A stretch of DNA of 64,000 nucleotides from Desulfitobacterium hafniense DCB-2 (GCF_000021925.1 NC_011830.1:1512501-1576500); one strand, 5' to 3'; positions 23,846-33,179 are shown, counted from the stretch's first letter. Notes: generated by a model from the sequence alone, not told the origin. Numbers and translations: made by a program.

Positions 23846-24799
23846 ATGCAAACGAAAAAAGGTCTAGAGAAGATGATCATGAGTAAAGGAGAGGATATTA
23901 CTTTTACAGAATTACAAAAACGATATCTAAAAAAATGCTTGGTCAATAATTTATCGGAGTATACCCTCAGATTTTATGAGGTAAGTTGTAATACATTTAA
24001 TAAGTTCATCGACCTATCTCAACTTATGGCCTCAGAAGTTAATCGAGATTTGATAGACAATTATATCTTGTATTTAAGGAATACAGGAGTAAAGGCAGTG
24101 ACAATTAATACCTATATCCATGGGATATCTCCAATCATTAAGTACGGTATGAGTTTGGGGTTAATCGAAAAGTTTGGCTTTAACGAAATAAAAACCACTG
24201 AGGAAATCAAGCAAATATATACACCTCATGAACTTCAGATTCTCCTAAAAAAGCCCAACATGAAATCATTTGCGGAATATCGTAATTGGGTCATTATTAA
24301 TTTTTTACTTGGTACAGGTGTTAGGGCTTTGGAACTTAGAAGTATAAGGATTAAAGATATTGATTTAAAAATGAGTATGCTTATAGTTCCCAGAACAAAA
24401 AATGGAAAGCAAAGATATATACCCATTAGTAAGAGTTTGAATAAGATTTTGACGGATTATCTAGACTATCGAAAGGCAGAAAGCGAAGAAGATTTTTTGT
24501 TTTGTAATGAGTTCGGTCAATATTTACCAAGGACAACTTTGCAAATCGGAATAACAAAGTATTGTAAAAAAAGAGGAGTAAACAAATACTCATTGCATCT
24601 ATTTAGGCATACCTTTGCCAATATGTGGATAGTCAATAATGGGAGTCTTTTCATTCTCCAAAAAATATTGGGTCACGCAAGTTTAAAGCAAGTCAATCAT
24701 TATGCCAATTTAGCAATGGGTGATTTAAAGCAAAACTTTGATAGCTTTTGTGCTTTAGAAAGTGTAGCTGTCCAGGATAAGAATCGAATAAAAATGTAA
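23846..24799 (+). CDS. Tyrosine recombinase (phage integrase)
   Basis: A 317-residue integrase. The N-terminal SAM-like core-binding domain covers about 18-105, the catalytic domain 125-300. All catalytic residues are present: Arg160 (GTGVR), Lys185 or Lys188, His251 and Arg254 (HLFRH), His277 (LGHAS), Tyr286 (NHYANL). It should cut within the guaA-end repeat that flanks the element. ATG 23846 after TTAGGAGTTG. It is the only sign that the element could still excise; no excisionase gene is recognised. Confidence 0.92.
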   Translation: MQTKKGLEKMIMSKGEDITFTELQKRYLKKCLVNNLSEYTLRFYEVSCNTFNKFIDLSQLMASEVNRDLIDNYILYLRNTGVKAVTINTYIHGISPIIKYGMSLGLIEKFGFNEIKTTEEIKQIYTPHELQILLKKPNMKSFAEYRNWVIINFLLGTGVRALELRSIRIKDIDLKMSMLIVPRTKNGKQRYIPISKSLNKILTDYLDYRKAESEEDFLFCNEFGQYLPRTTLQIGITKYCKKRGVNKYSLHLFRHTFANMWIVNNGSLFILQKILGHASLKQVNHYANLAMGDLKQNFDSFCALESVAVQDKNRIKM

Positions 24800-24878
24800 G
24801 ATTAAATCTGAAGAAGTGTCCATTCACAAAAAGAGTGGCCGCTTCTTTTTATTTAAAGAATCAAAAAGAGTCAATACA

Positions 24879-24925
24879 TTGCTATCTGCTAGCATCCATG
24901 ATATATTATTGCTAGCAGATAGCAA
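24879..24925. repeat. Perfect 16-bp inverted repeat before a coiled-coil gene
   Basis: TTGCTATCTGCTAGCA (24879-24894) and its exact complement TGCTAGCAGATAGCAA (24910-24925) around a 15-bp spacer, just before the ribosome binding site of the gene at 24939. Related palindromes lie inside that gene near 25158 (TTGCTAGCAATTAGCAA) and 25252 (TTGCTATCTGATAGCA). They could be binding sites of the encoded protein or of the integrase. Confidence 0.6.
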
Positions 24926-24938
24926 AGGAGAATTGAAA

Positions 24939-25619
24939 ATGAGTTCTTGGAAAACAATTCGATCATTTCACCTAGATCAGCCAATAACAATTAAAGACAA
25001 ACCTATACCCTCTAAGGCCCTGTATTGTCTCAAACAAACCCCTAAAGGTGTTGAGTATTGGCAAGTGTTTTGGCGAGAAGAGGGAAAAATGAAATCCGTT
25101 CATATCGGTAAAGAGTTACCCTTTGATGAGCCGGTACCTACTCCTAGTGTTGATGATTTGTTGCTAGCAATTAGCAAATTAGAGGAAGAAAACAAACGAC
25201 TCAGGGATAAAATCAAAGTGCTAGAAGAAAACCAACAAAGCAATACATCTTTGCTATCTGATAGCATCGAAAATAATACTGAATCAAATACTGGAGAGTC
25301 AATCAACATTAAAACCTTTTTAGGTATGGACAACAAACTCAGAGCTGAAGCAGCCATTTTAACCATGGAATATCAAGGCAAGGTTATTCGTATACGCTTA
25401 TATCCCGATAAATCTTTTACAATCCAATACAGACCAGGGAAAAAGCTGTGGAAATCAATTGAGCAGGGAGAAGCTAAAAAAATCGTAAGCAAGTGGGACA
25501 AAGAGAAAATTGTTTATGTCTTCGGCAAAAGTGAAAATCCAGAATGTGTTGTTAAAGGAGAATTTAACTGCAACATTTACAATAGTGGATTGCAAGGCGA
25601 TAATCATAGGGTAACTTAA
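24939..25619 (+). CDS. Hypothetical element protein with coiled coil
   Basis: A 226-residue protein. Residues about 1-70 are a mixed domain that begins SSWKTIRSFHLDQPI, about 80-110 form a charged coiled coil (LAISKLEEENKRLRDKIKVLEE), and the last 80 residues form another small beta-rich domain. I do not recognise it. ATG 24939 is chosen because CAAAGGAG precedes it; a 41-codon longer frame crosses the inverted repeat. Its place after the integrase suggests a recombination accessory or replication protein. Confidence 0.55.
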   Translation: MSSWKTIRSFHLDQPITIKDKPIPSKALYCLKQTPKGVEYWQVFWREEGKMKSVHIGKELPFDEPVPTPSVDDLLLAISKLEEENKRLRDKIKVLEENQQSNTSLLSDSIENNTESNTGESINIKTFLGMDNKLRAEAAILTMEYQGKVIRIRLYPDKSFTIQYRPGKKLWKSIEQGEAKKIVSKWDKEKIVYVFGKSENPECVVKGEFNCNIYNSGLQGDNHRVT

Positions 25620-25899
25620 TTGAGATATTTGACATATTCTGCATATTTGCAATAATCTCCTTAAATCAATTTAAACGGTCTAAACAAGCGACATAGACAA
25701 GGGACAGGGGAATTTGCCTGATTCGATTTAAAACCTTTCAGAAGGTCATTAAAACGCTCTAAGCTCATGTTTTTGATTGAGTTCTTATTCCATCATAGAC
25801 CCTATGCTTAAGAAATAAAAAAGAACTAATTCATTCTTTTTTAGTGGCAATTAGAACGAATTAGTTATATAATATAAAAGGAAGGGGGAATACTAAAAG
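25620..25899. other. Spacer before the toxin-antitoxin pair
   Basis: A+T-rich, no gene. AACTAATTC (25824-25832) and GAATTAGTT (25858-25866) form an inverted repeat directly before TATAAT at 25868-25873, a likely autoregulated promoter for the pair downstream. Confidence 0.5.
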
Positions 25900-26259
25900 G
25901 TGTTCAAAGTAATAATTTACGAGGATAAAAATGGTAAATCCTCGATTGCTGATTATATTGCAGAGCTGGATGAAAAGGCTAACACCAGTAAAGATAGTCG
26001 GGTAAGGCTGAAAAAAATATATCAGTATTTTGAACTGTTAAAAATATATGGTACTCGTGCAGGGTTACCATCTTCAAAATATATTGAGGAGGATATTTGG
26101 GAGCTTCGACCTACTAATGATCGATTTTTCTATGTGTACTGGAAGAACGATACATTTGTTATTCTTCATCACTACATAAAGAAGACTCAAAAAGCGCCTC
26201 GACAGGAAATTGAACTAGCAAAGAGGAACTTAAAAGACTTCTTGGAAAGGAGTAAATAA
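25900..26259 (+). CDS. RelE/HigB-type toxin (Gp49-like)
   Basis: A 119-residue basic protein of the phage-derived Gp49-like/HigB group, ribosome-dependent mRNA interferases. The conserved IWELRPTNDRFFYVYW (about residues 67-82) followed by ILHHYIKKTQKAPRQE matches the active-site region of the family. The start is GTG 25900 behind GGAAGGGGG. It comes before the antitoxin, the reverse order typical for HigBA. Confidence 0.85.
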   Translation: MFKVIIYEDKNGKSSIADYIAELDEKANTSKDSRVRLKKIYQYFELLKIYGTRAGLPSSKYIEEDIWELRPTNDRFFYVYWKNDTFVILHHYIKKTQKAPRQEIELAKRNLKDFLERSK

Positions 26260-26261
26260 AT

Positions 26262-26573
26262 ATGGCAATTGGTAGAGATTGGGACGATATTAAAAAAAAT
26301 CTGTCTTCTTTAACACAGGAGGATAAAGACGAGATTGATTTTCAAGTAAAATTGATTGGCGAGATTTTAGCAGCTAGGAAAGAAAAAGGAATAACTCAAG
26401 CAGAACTTGATTCTCTTTGTGGAGTGAAGCAAACTCATATAGCCCGAATAGAAAATAATAACACGGATCCACAACTTTCTACTATTTTTAAAATCTTGCG
26501 CCCACTTGGAAAAACTCTGGCTGTAGTGGATATACCAGAGACGTTAGATCATGCTTCTGATGCACATTTCTAA
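26262..26573 (+). CDS. XRE-type antitoxin (HigA-like)
   Basis: A 103-residue DNA-binding antitoxin two bases after the toxin gene. The helix-turn-helix lies at about 38-90 (KGITQAELDSLCGVKQTHIARIENNNTD, partly quoted). It should neutralise the toxin and repress the shared promoter. ATG 26262 follows GAAAGGAG. Confidence 0.85.
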   Translation: MAIGRDWDDIKKNLSSLTQEDKDEIDFQVKLIGEILAARKEKGITQAELDSLCGVKQTHIARIENNNTDPQLSTIFKILRPLGKTLAVVDIPETLDHASDAHF

Positions 26574-27282
26574 AAAAGTCTCCACCTACACCCTTCCCTT
26601 AGAAACCAAAGATGAAGTCATTGACTGGATGTTGAAAAACCAACTGGACAAAAGAAATCTAACGGATACCCAGATTGCATATTTTAGGGGCTTGCAATAT
26701 GAGAGGGAGAAAGCTAAACATGGAGGAGATAGAAAAAGTGACAATACAAAATCAAGTGGCGAAAGTTGCCACTTGGTAAAAACAGCCGAAAAACTAGCCA
26801 CTCAACATAAAGTATCAGAGAGAACAATTCGTGATGATGGCTCCTTTGCCAAAGCCGTAGACAAAATCGCCTCAAATTTTGGACAGGAAATAAAAAATAA
26901 AATTCTCACCAAAGAAGTTCAGATTTCTAAGGATGATGTCAGGGTTTTGAGTAATTTGCCAGTGGAGGAGCAAGAAGGTGGGTGGTGAAACACCTAGTAT
27001 CTCATCCCCTCAATAATCCGTGAAGAACTCATCAATGAAGATCTAAAACTTCGCCAACTCATTGCCGCTAACTTTGGAAGATTAAGCAATAATCCAGCTA
27101 AAATGCGGAAGGCGATTAAGGAATATGTAGATTTGGTTGGGGTTAAGAATGGTGGAGATAGAAAATCAGAATGCAAACCTTGCGGACTGACCCAAGAAGA
27201 AATAGCCAAAGAACTTGGAGTATCTGTCCGTGAATTACAAAACATCCTCTCTGACCTTTTCTCGATAAAACGGACATTCTAG
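26551..27282 (+). pseudogene. Remnant of a ParB-like/plasmid partition-type protein
   Basis: Two fragments in one frame: 26551-26988 (with NQLDKRNLTDTQIAYFRG, HGGDRKSD and a segment ATQHKVSERTIRDD, typical of phage and plasmid ParB-like regulators) and about 27010-27282 (NGGDRKSE, LTQEEIAKELGVSV). They are separated by in-frame TGA (26986) and TAG (26995). The N-terminal ParB nuclease domain is absent. The second fragment ends where the IS3 element begins. Confidence 0.6.
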
Positions 27283-27510
27283 AGTTAGGGATTCTCCCAG
27301 AATCGCAGGATTGCTTCTTTTTTCATCTTAAGTAAATGCTCCAAGCTGCTCTCTCAGGGGCCAGCCCCTGAAACCCCGCCCTCGCCGGGTGGCAGCAGAA
27401 CAGTCTTTAAACTGTTCTGAGACATAAGGGTCTTAGCTAGTTGGCCTATCAAGGGCAAGGACTTCGTCTCGGCTGACACCGCCCCTTGACAGGCGCCTAC
27501 CAAGTTGACC

Positions 27511-28383
27511 CTAAGCAGCCTTTTGGGTCTCACAGTGCTTCTTTAAAAAAGCTGCCGGTGTCAGATTCCCTAACGCTTGATGCCTCCGTTGTCGATTATA
27601 AAAACATTCGATGTACCAAAAGATATCCCGCCTTGCTTCCTCGATGTCTTTGTATGTTTTGTGATGGAGCCTTTCTGATTTAATGGTGCTGAAAAAAGAC
27701 TCTGCGCAGGCATTATCAAAGGGGTTGCCCTTTCTGCTCATACTTCGTATCATTCCCCAGTGCTTTAATTCTTCGACATAGACGGTGCTGCAGTATTGCC
27801 GCCCTTGATCCGAATGATGAATCAACCCTTTGAGCGGTCTATGACGCTTGACAGCGTTCCTTAAGGCTTCCAAACAGAGCTCAGTCCTCATGTGTTCAGC
27901 CAAAGCCCAACCCACAATTTCTTTATGAAATAAGTCCTTGATGGCAGCCAGATACAGCTTGCTTCCTTTAGCTGTTTTAAATTCTGTGATATCCGTGACC
28001 CAGACTTTATTCGGGTGCTCAACCTTAAATTTTTGGTTTAAGAGATTCGGGGCTTTGGGCAAATCATGATTCGAGTCGGTGAGACAGACGCGATAGGGCT
28101 TCTTTCGAACACTGTATAGTCCATGTTGCTTTTGTAATCGGTAAACCCGGTTTCTACCGCATTGAAACCCTGCCTCTTTGACATCGCTCCAAAGTTTATC
28201 CAGACCAATCATTGCCTGAGCCTTGGTATGGCTTTCCTTCATCACCTTAAGAATCGTTTCGTTCTCTTTTTGACGCTTGCTGGGTTCACGCCTATCCCAA
28301 TCATAATAACCGCTCCGAGATACCTCTAAGGTTTCGCACATCTTCTCAACCGGGCAGCTGGAGCTGCTGGCTTTTTTAATCAT
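27511..28383 (-). CDS. IS3-family transposase, OrfB (DDE integrase)
   Basis: A 290-residue rve-type catalytic subunit. The first Asp is in WVTDITEFKT, the second in GLIHHSDQGRQY, and the Glu in FDNACAESFFSTIKSE. An HTH_21-like N-terminus is present (residues about 35-75). It is normally made as an OrfAB fusion by a -1 frameshift in orfA. The codons are intact, so the element may still move. Confidence 0.92.
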   Translation of the reverse strand: MIKKASSSSCPVEKMCETLEVSRSGYYDWDRREPSKRQKENETILKVMKESHTKAQAMIGLDKLWSDVKEAGFQCGRNRVYRLQKQHGLYSVRKKPYRVCLTDSNHDLPKAPNLLNQKFKVEHPNKVWVTDITEFKTAKGSKLYLAAIKDLFHKEIVGWALAEHMRTELCLEALRNAVKRHRPLKGLIHHSDQGRQYCSTVYVEELKHWGMIRSMSRKGNPFDNACAESFFSTIKSERLHHKTYKDIEEARRDIFWYIECFYNRQRRHQALGNLTPAAFLKKHCETQKAA

Positions 28384-28391
28384 CTGATAGA

Positions 28392-28691
28392 TTATTTCCG
28401 GTTGCTTTGGGCGAAGATGGCGGTAGCCTTTTTTAAGATATCTATCGTTAACTCCTGATCGGCAATCTTTTTATCCCTTGCTTTAAGCTCAGCTTCAAGC
28501 TCGGCTATCTTGGTCTTGATAGGATCTTGCCTCTCTTTGGTTTGCTTAAGCCAGTTGCGCACAGTTTGCTCATTGACCCCAAAATCTTGAACCACACTTG
28601 AAACTGAACGGTTTTCTTCAGTGATTAAGCGTATAATGTCATGTTTGAATTCTTGATTATACCGTTTCCCGTTTTTTGACACGTTTATCAT
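28392..28691 (-). CDS. IS3-family transposase, OrfA (DNA-binding)
   Basis: A 99-residue protein with a helix-turn-helix (residues about 12-55, VSSVVQDFGVNEQTVRNWLK) that binds the IS ends, and a leucine-zipper-like helix (60-90). The A AAA AAG slippery site is near its end at 28428-28434. Confidence 0.9.
   Translation of the reverse strand: MINVSKNGKRYNQEFKHDIIRLITEENRSVSSVVQDFGVNEQTVRNWLKQTKERQDPIKTKIAELEAELKARDKKIADQELTIDILKKATAIFAQSNRK
28428..28434 (-). promoter_or_regulatory. -1 frameshift heptamer of the IS3 element
   Basis: A AAA AAG in the orfA phase; after slipping, reading continues as GYRHLRPKQPEIIYQM into orfB without a stop. This is the classical IS150/IS911 signal. Confidence 0.85.
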
Positions 28692-28772
28692 CCTCCACAG
28701 GTCTTATTTTACCCTAACTCTCCTGTGTCCGACAAACCGGGTATGGGTCACGGATCGGGGAGGAGAAGAGTT

Positions 28773-28961
28773 ATGGAAGTTATTGATTCGAAAGAAAAGC
28801 CGAAGAAGACAAGGCCGTCAACAGAGGACAAGTTAAAGGTACTGTTGGATGAGCAATTTAATAGGATCGAAGAAATGGTTGATGCCAAATTGGAAAAGAC
28901 GCAATACAGGATTTATAAAAGTTTTATGATTGAATTGAATAGAGCGATATTGAGGAGATAA
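28773..28961 (+). CDS. Small hypothetical protein after the IS3 element
   Basis: A 62-residue highly charged helical protein from ATG 28773 after GGGGAGGAGAAG. It has no recognised domain; likely a regulatory or phage accessory protein. Real translation is plausible from the good ribosome binding site. Confidence 0.45.
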   Translation: MEVIDSKEKPKKTRPSTEDKLKVLLDEQFNRIEEMVDAKLEKTQYRIYKSFMIELNRAILRR

Positions 28962-28965
28962 GGAA

Positions 28966-29124
28966 TTGGAAAAGATATTAAAATCAGAAATGGATCTACT
29001 AATAGAAAAAGGTGTTTTGAAATGTGTCAAGGGAAGATACCCTGGACTCATTTCCGGCAGCAAGCAAAGCATGGGAAAAATAAAAGTAGATGGGTTGAGG
29101 AACCTATTTATAATCAGTTATTGA
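28966..29124 (+). CDS. Small hypothetical protein
   Basis: A 52-residue frame from TTG 28966 after GAGGAGATAAGG, four bases behind the previous stop. Mixed character, with a Gly/Ser-rich middle. Unrecognised; low confidence. Confidence 0.3.
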   Translation: MEKILKSEMDLLIEKGVLKCVKGRYPGLISGSKQSMGKIKVDGLRNLFIISY

Positions 29125-29189
29125 GATTGAAAAGAGAAGGATAGGAAGGGTAAAAGGGTATCACAAAAAAGAGCAGCCCTAGCGGCTGC

Positions 29190-29312
29190 TTAAGGTTGTA
29201 TTCTGGATTCATTGATTCCAAGGGCGTCTTTAATTGATGTTTGAAGGAGCTGCGAGAAATTTAGACCTGCTTCCTCCCCGGCATCCCGTAACCATTTAGG
29301 TAAAGTGCAGTT
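29190..29312 (-). pseudogene. hicB remnant (C-terminal part)
   Basis: The frame LPKWLRDAGEEAGLNFSQLL... ending at TAA 29190 matches the C-terminal DNA-binding part of HicB proteins and resembles the intact HicB at 32734. No start and no partner hicA are left here. The hairpin AAGCAGCCGCTAGGGCTGCTC just behind its stop resembles the terminator after the intact hicB. Confidence 0.65.
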
Positions 29313-29501
29313 TTAGTCACAGATTTATTTTGTGTCTTTTGGAAATAAGTGCTCATCGGTGCTATTACCTATTAATGCTTGATCGCTTCTTATTTTAAGC
29401 AGTTCCCATTTGTGGGAAATATAGAAAACTCCATCTTTATAAGCTACGACATGACCAGTATATTTCTCGTCATTTATTAGGATAGCCTCAGATACCTCAG
29501 A

Positions 29502-31361
29502 CTCGAGTTTGACAGTAACGCCTTAAAATTTGTTATTGTTAAATTGTAATTATGGCTCCCCATGCGGATTTGAAATGTACAAATGAGTAAAATACCTATT
29601 CGAAAACCAAAATGTAGTGCCGCACAATATGAATATTTTTATTGAAGAATATAGATTGATTTGGTATAATTGTAGTGATATGTTTGCGCGAATTAAAACG
29701 GCCTACAACCGGGACGGCTCACCACGCCGTTACCTTCAACTTGTTGAGAGTCGCCGCGAAGAGGGTAAAGTTCGTCAGAAAGTCCTTTGTAACTTGGGGA
29801 GAGTGGAGGATCTCCAAAATGGGAAACTTGACGACCTTATTCGCTCTCTAGCGAAGTTCTCAGATACGCTCGCAGTGGTTGATGCTGCGGAAGATCTTTT
29901 TGCGGATTGGAGCAAAGAGTTTGGTCCTTCTATGGTCTTTCGTCGGCTTTGGGAAAACCTTGGCCTCCATACAATTCTCGATGGACTCTTTAACGAGAGA
30001 GACTTGAGCATCGATGTTCAAGAGGCTATTTTTTGTATGGTCTTAAATCGTTTGACAGAGCCTACCAGTAAATTGGGGGTTAGCGATTGGAAAGATTCCG
30101 TCTATCGCCCTGAATTTGAAAGCTTAAAGCTTCACCACTTCTATAAAGCCATTGACTTTCTCGATGAAAACAAAGACACCCTCGAAGAACAGTTATTTTT
30201 TCATCATACCAATTTATTCACACAACAGCTGGATTTGGTGTTCTTTGATACCACCTCCACCTATGTCGAAGGAGATGCCGGAGCCTTTGACCTCTTGGAA
30301 TACGGTCATTCTAAGGATCATCGTCCCGACCGCCTTCAGGTCATGATTGGCCTATTGATGTCCAGAGACGGGATTCCCATAGCTCATCATGTGTTCCCAG
30401 GAAACACATCGGATACCGATGCCTTTATTGAAGCGGTGAGTGATTTGAAAAAGCGCTTTACTATCCAGCGAGTCATTGTTGTTGGGGATCGGGGCATGAT
30501 GGGAAAACGAACGTTGGAACTGCTCGAAGAATTACAACTTCACTACATCCTTGGGGTTCGTATGCGCAATGTAAAGGCCGGCCCAGAACTCGCAACCTCT
30601 CCGGAACCTTATGTCTTCACGAAGGATAACCTAAAGGTTAAAGAAGTCCTCCATCAGGGTAAACGCTATATCGTGTGTTTAAACGAAGAAGAAGCCAAAC
30701 GCGATCAGTGGGTCCGAGAGCAAATCGAAGTGAAACTGAGAAGCAAGCTGGAGCATGGAAGTATTAAGGATTTAATCGGCCATAGTGAATACAAAAAATA
30801 TCTTAACGTGTCTGCCGAAGCAGCCACGATTAATACCGATAAATTGAAGCAAGCGGCCGTTTTTGATGGACTCTATATCCTCCAAACCAATACAGAGCTC
30901 CCAACGGAAGAGGTAGCCACAGCGTATCGTGACCTATGGCAAATAGAACGGGCCTTCCGGAATCTTAAGAGTACTCTCGACTTACGCCCTGTTTACCACT
31001 GGAAAGAAAGGCGAATCTCTGGTCACATCATGCTTTGCTTTTTAGCCCTAGTGGTCCAGATCAGGTTCCAGAAACTCCTGGAAAACTGCGCAAGCGAGTA
31101 TGGCTATACGGAGGTAATAAGAGCTTTAAGAAAAGTTCATGCCGTTAAGCTTAAACTAAAGGACCAGGATCATTTAGTCAGAACGGAAATCCATGGAGCA
31201 GCAGCTATGGCTTTTAGGGCAGTGGGGCTTCGGGTTCCTGAACGAGTACAGAAGATGCAAGATAATTACCATAAATAGTTAATTGTAGTGGCACGCCCAA
31301 AAATGAACCTTTCAAACCCTTGAAATTCAATAGTTTCAGTTTTTGAGGTGTCAAACTCGAG
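29502..31361 (+). mobile_element. IS1634-type insertion sequence
   Basis: 1860 bp with perfect 13-bp terminal inverted repeats CTCGAGTTTGACA (29502-29514) and its complement (31349-31361), flanked by the 5-bp direct repeat TCAGA (29497-29501 and 31362-31366). The intact duplication and the repairable target gene point to a recent insertion. Confidence 0.92.
29680..31278 (+). CDS. IS1634-type transposase (DDE, IS4-like)
   Basis: A 532-residue transposase starting MFARIKTAYN. Catalytic positions are visible: Asp in VFFDTTSTY, Asp in VVGDRGMMG and Glu in IERAFRNLKSTLDLRP. The start ATG 29680 lies soon behind a TTGATT...TATAAT-like sequence; a longer frame from 29617 is less likely. The gene is undamaged. 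Confidence 0.92.
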   Translation: MFARIKTAYNRDGSPRRYLQLVESRREEGKVRQKVLCNLGRVEDLQNGKLDDLIRSLAKFSDTLAVVDAAEDLFADWSKEFGPSMVFRRLWENLGLHTILDGLFNERDLSIDVQEAIFCMVLNRLTEPTSKLGVSDWKDSVYRPEFESLKLHHFYKAIDFLDENKDTLEEQLFFHHTNLFTQQLDLVFFDTTSTYVEGDAGAFDLLEYGHSKDHRPDRLQVMIGLLMSRDGIPIAHHVFPGNTSDTDAFIEAVSDLKKRFTIQRVIVVGDRGMMGKRTLELLEELQLHYILGVRMRNVKAGPELATSPEPYVFTKDNLKVKEVLHQGKRYIVCLNEEEAKRDQWVREQIEVKLRSKLEHGSIKDLIGHSEYKKYLNVSAEAATINTDKLKQAAVFDGLYILQTNTELPTEEVATAYRDLWQIERAFRNLKSTLDLRPVYHWKERRISGHIMLCFLALVVQIRFQKLLENCASEYGYTEVIRALRKVHAVKLKLKDQDHLVRTEIHGAAAMAFRAVGLRVPERVQKMQDNYHK

Positions 31362-32404
31362 TCAGATTCAATAAAAAAACGAACATATTTACCTGATTGG
31401 AGAGCAGAGAACGGTATAAGTATTAAAAATATGAAAAATACACTAACACCAGACAATAATAAAAATGAACCTAAATTTAGAGGTTTTGTTTTGGTGTCTA
31501 GTATGATTTCTTCATCTTGTTTGGGTGAATTGATTTTTTCATCAATTTTTTTTCTGATTATCTTTAAAATAAAAAATGCAGGAAAAAACAATATAATATA
31601 GCTTGAGATCAAGATGATAAGCTCATAGCCTGAGCATTTATCTAATTTTTTAAGTATCAAAATGATTAAAACAGGTATTAAAGGATTAATGCATATTGGA
31701 TATAAGAAATCATCTTTAATTTTTTTGAGTCCGTAAAGAAAAATCGAAAAAACTGGTATGAAAATTCCTATTATTACTATAAGCATTATATTATATAATA
31801 ACTCAGCACATTGAAGCTTAAGTAAATTAAAAATTAATGCAGAAATGAGAAGAAGTAGTAGGCCATTACTTGTTGCTCCAAACAAAACTAAAGGTTTCTT
31901 TATTGTTTTTGCTCCTGAAAAAAGCCAGAGAACAATGAAAAAAGGACCAAACCATAACGAAGATATTTTTATAGAGACTCTGCCTATAAAAGAAAAAGAA
32001 AGAAAAGCTGATACTGTAAATAATAAACATAATCCAAGAATTAGATGTATATAAAATTCCATTTTAGGTTTCTGATTCCATTTAAAATATAATTGTACCA
32101 ACCAAACACTTATAATCAAAACAGTTATAAGATATAAAAAGCCGACCAAGGTTACACTCGAATGGTTAAATGGGACAAATTTTACCAAGATTTTTAAAAA
32201 GGAAGGGTCTACTGATAGCTCCTCACCTCCAAAGTAATATCCGTATAAAAACAGATATCCCAGGGTATAGAAAAAAACCCCAATTACCGACATAACTGTA
32301 CCAATTGGTATAAGAGGGTTTTTTTCAAAATGCATAAGCCATTTTTCGGGTATTTTTCTTTTAAATTTGTCGATATACGCTTTTAATAGTTCTAATAATT
32401 CCAT

Positions 32405-32733
32405 CTTTAACCTCCTTTAAAATATTTATAAACATTGATTCTTGATAAATGAGTAATTTCCTTCTAATTGAATAAATTATGCCGAATAGGTTTTAATTCA
32501 TGAGTTAATGTAACCACTAATTATTCAGAGCCTTGTTTAGATGATATCCTAGATAAGATCAGAAGAAGTACGAAGGGAGTTAGCTTGGGACAAATTTTGT
32601 GTCTTTGCTGAGGTTAAAGTTAATTGAGTTGGAAAGCAGATAACTAATTTATAGTTCAAAATTATTTTAGAGAGCCGATTATGGCTCTTTTTCTATGGTG
32701 ATAGGAAAAGAAAAAGCAGCCCTTAGGACTGCT
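32405..32733. terminator. Intergenic, with terminators near its left-to-right end
   Basis: AGAGCC (32671) and GGCTCT (32683) form a short hairpin followed by TTTTTC on the plus strand. AAAGCAG...CTGCTTT (32713-32735) is a minus-strand terminator of hicB that overlaps its stop codon. The rest shows nothing. Confidence 0.55.
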
Positions 32734-33135
32734 TTACTGAATACCAAGATAATTTTTAAGAGCATCTTGTAAAACTCTTGAAAAGTTAACCTGTTTTTCT
32801 TCCGCAATATCATTAAGCCATTTGGGAATAGTTAAGGTTTTTTTGATTGCCTTGTTTTCCATTTTGTCACGGAAGGATGGCATCCAAGCTTCAACAAGCA
32901 CGATAGCTTGATTAGCTTCAGGACGTAATTGCGTTACCGGAGTTGAAGCAGGAATATCGTCTTTATCGAGTTCCATATTATATAGATGCAGAGCCATGGC
33001 TTCTTGAGCATTTTTCACAGCTTCTTCGTCAGAGTGAGCGCAGGGTAAGCAACCAGGTAAATCAGGAAACTCAATTGATATTCCGTCTTCGGCATAGTCA
33101 AAAATAGCTGGATAGATATAGCGGTCTTTTTTCAA
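32734..33135 (-). CDS. hicB: HicB-type antitoxin
   Basis: A 133-residue antitoxin. The N-terminal HicB domain (residues about 1-60) contains FPDLPGCLPCAHSDEEA, the partial RNase H-like fold, and the C-terminal part is a DNA-binding domain (TIPKWLNDIAEEKQVNFSRV) that acts as autorepressor. It binds HicA and blocks its activity. ATG at 33135 follows AAGGATGAT. It pairs with hicA, which precedes it on the same strand. Confidence 0.9.
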   Translation of the reverse strand: MKKDRYIYPAIFDYAEDGISIEFPDLPGCLPCAHSDEEAVKNAQEAMALHLYNMELDKDDIPASTPVTQLRPEANQAIVLVEAWMPSFRDKMENKAIKKTLTIPKWLNDIAEEKQVNFSRVLQDALKNYLGIQ

Positions 33136-33179
33136 AGCTCATCATCCTTTTGATTTATTTTTAGGGGGAATAGCGGGGA

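Larger units (their letters stand above)
27271..28731 (-). mobile_element. IS3-family insertion sequence
   Basis: 1461 bp with imperfect 20-bp terminal inverted repeats (27271-27290 and 28712-28731; 16 of 20 identical, CGGACA...AGAGTTAGGG). It carries overlapping orfA and orfB on the minus strand. No clear target duplication is seen, so the ends are accurate only within a few bases. Confidence 0.85.
29325..32404 (-). pseudogene. Multispan membrane protein gene interrupted by an IS
   Basis: The gene starts at ATG 32404 after AAAGGAGG and is open to the IS at 31361. Removing the IS and one TCAGA duplication joins it in frame to 29501-29325, giving 404 residues. It has about nine or ten membrane segments, from residue ~30 to ~340, and a short soluble tail ending HLFPKDTK. 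I recognise no family. In a prophage such a gene could serve superinfection exclusion or host defence, but that is a guess. As it stands, a shortened product reading into the IS ends in 31214. Confidence 0.75.

Noticed and set aside
29617..29679. Longer start for the IS1634-type transposase
   Set aside because: The extra 21 residues include the likely promoter TTGATT...TATAAT and do not match the family start MFARI.
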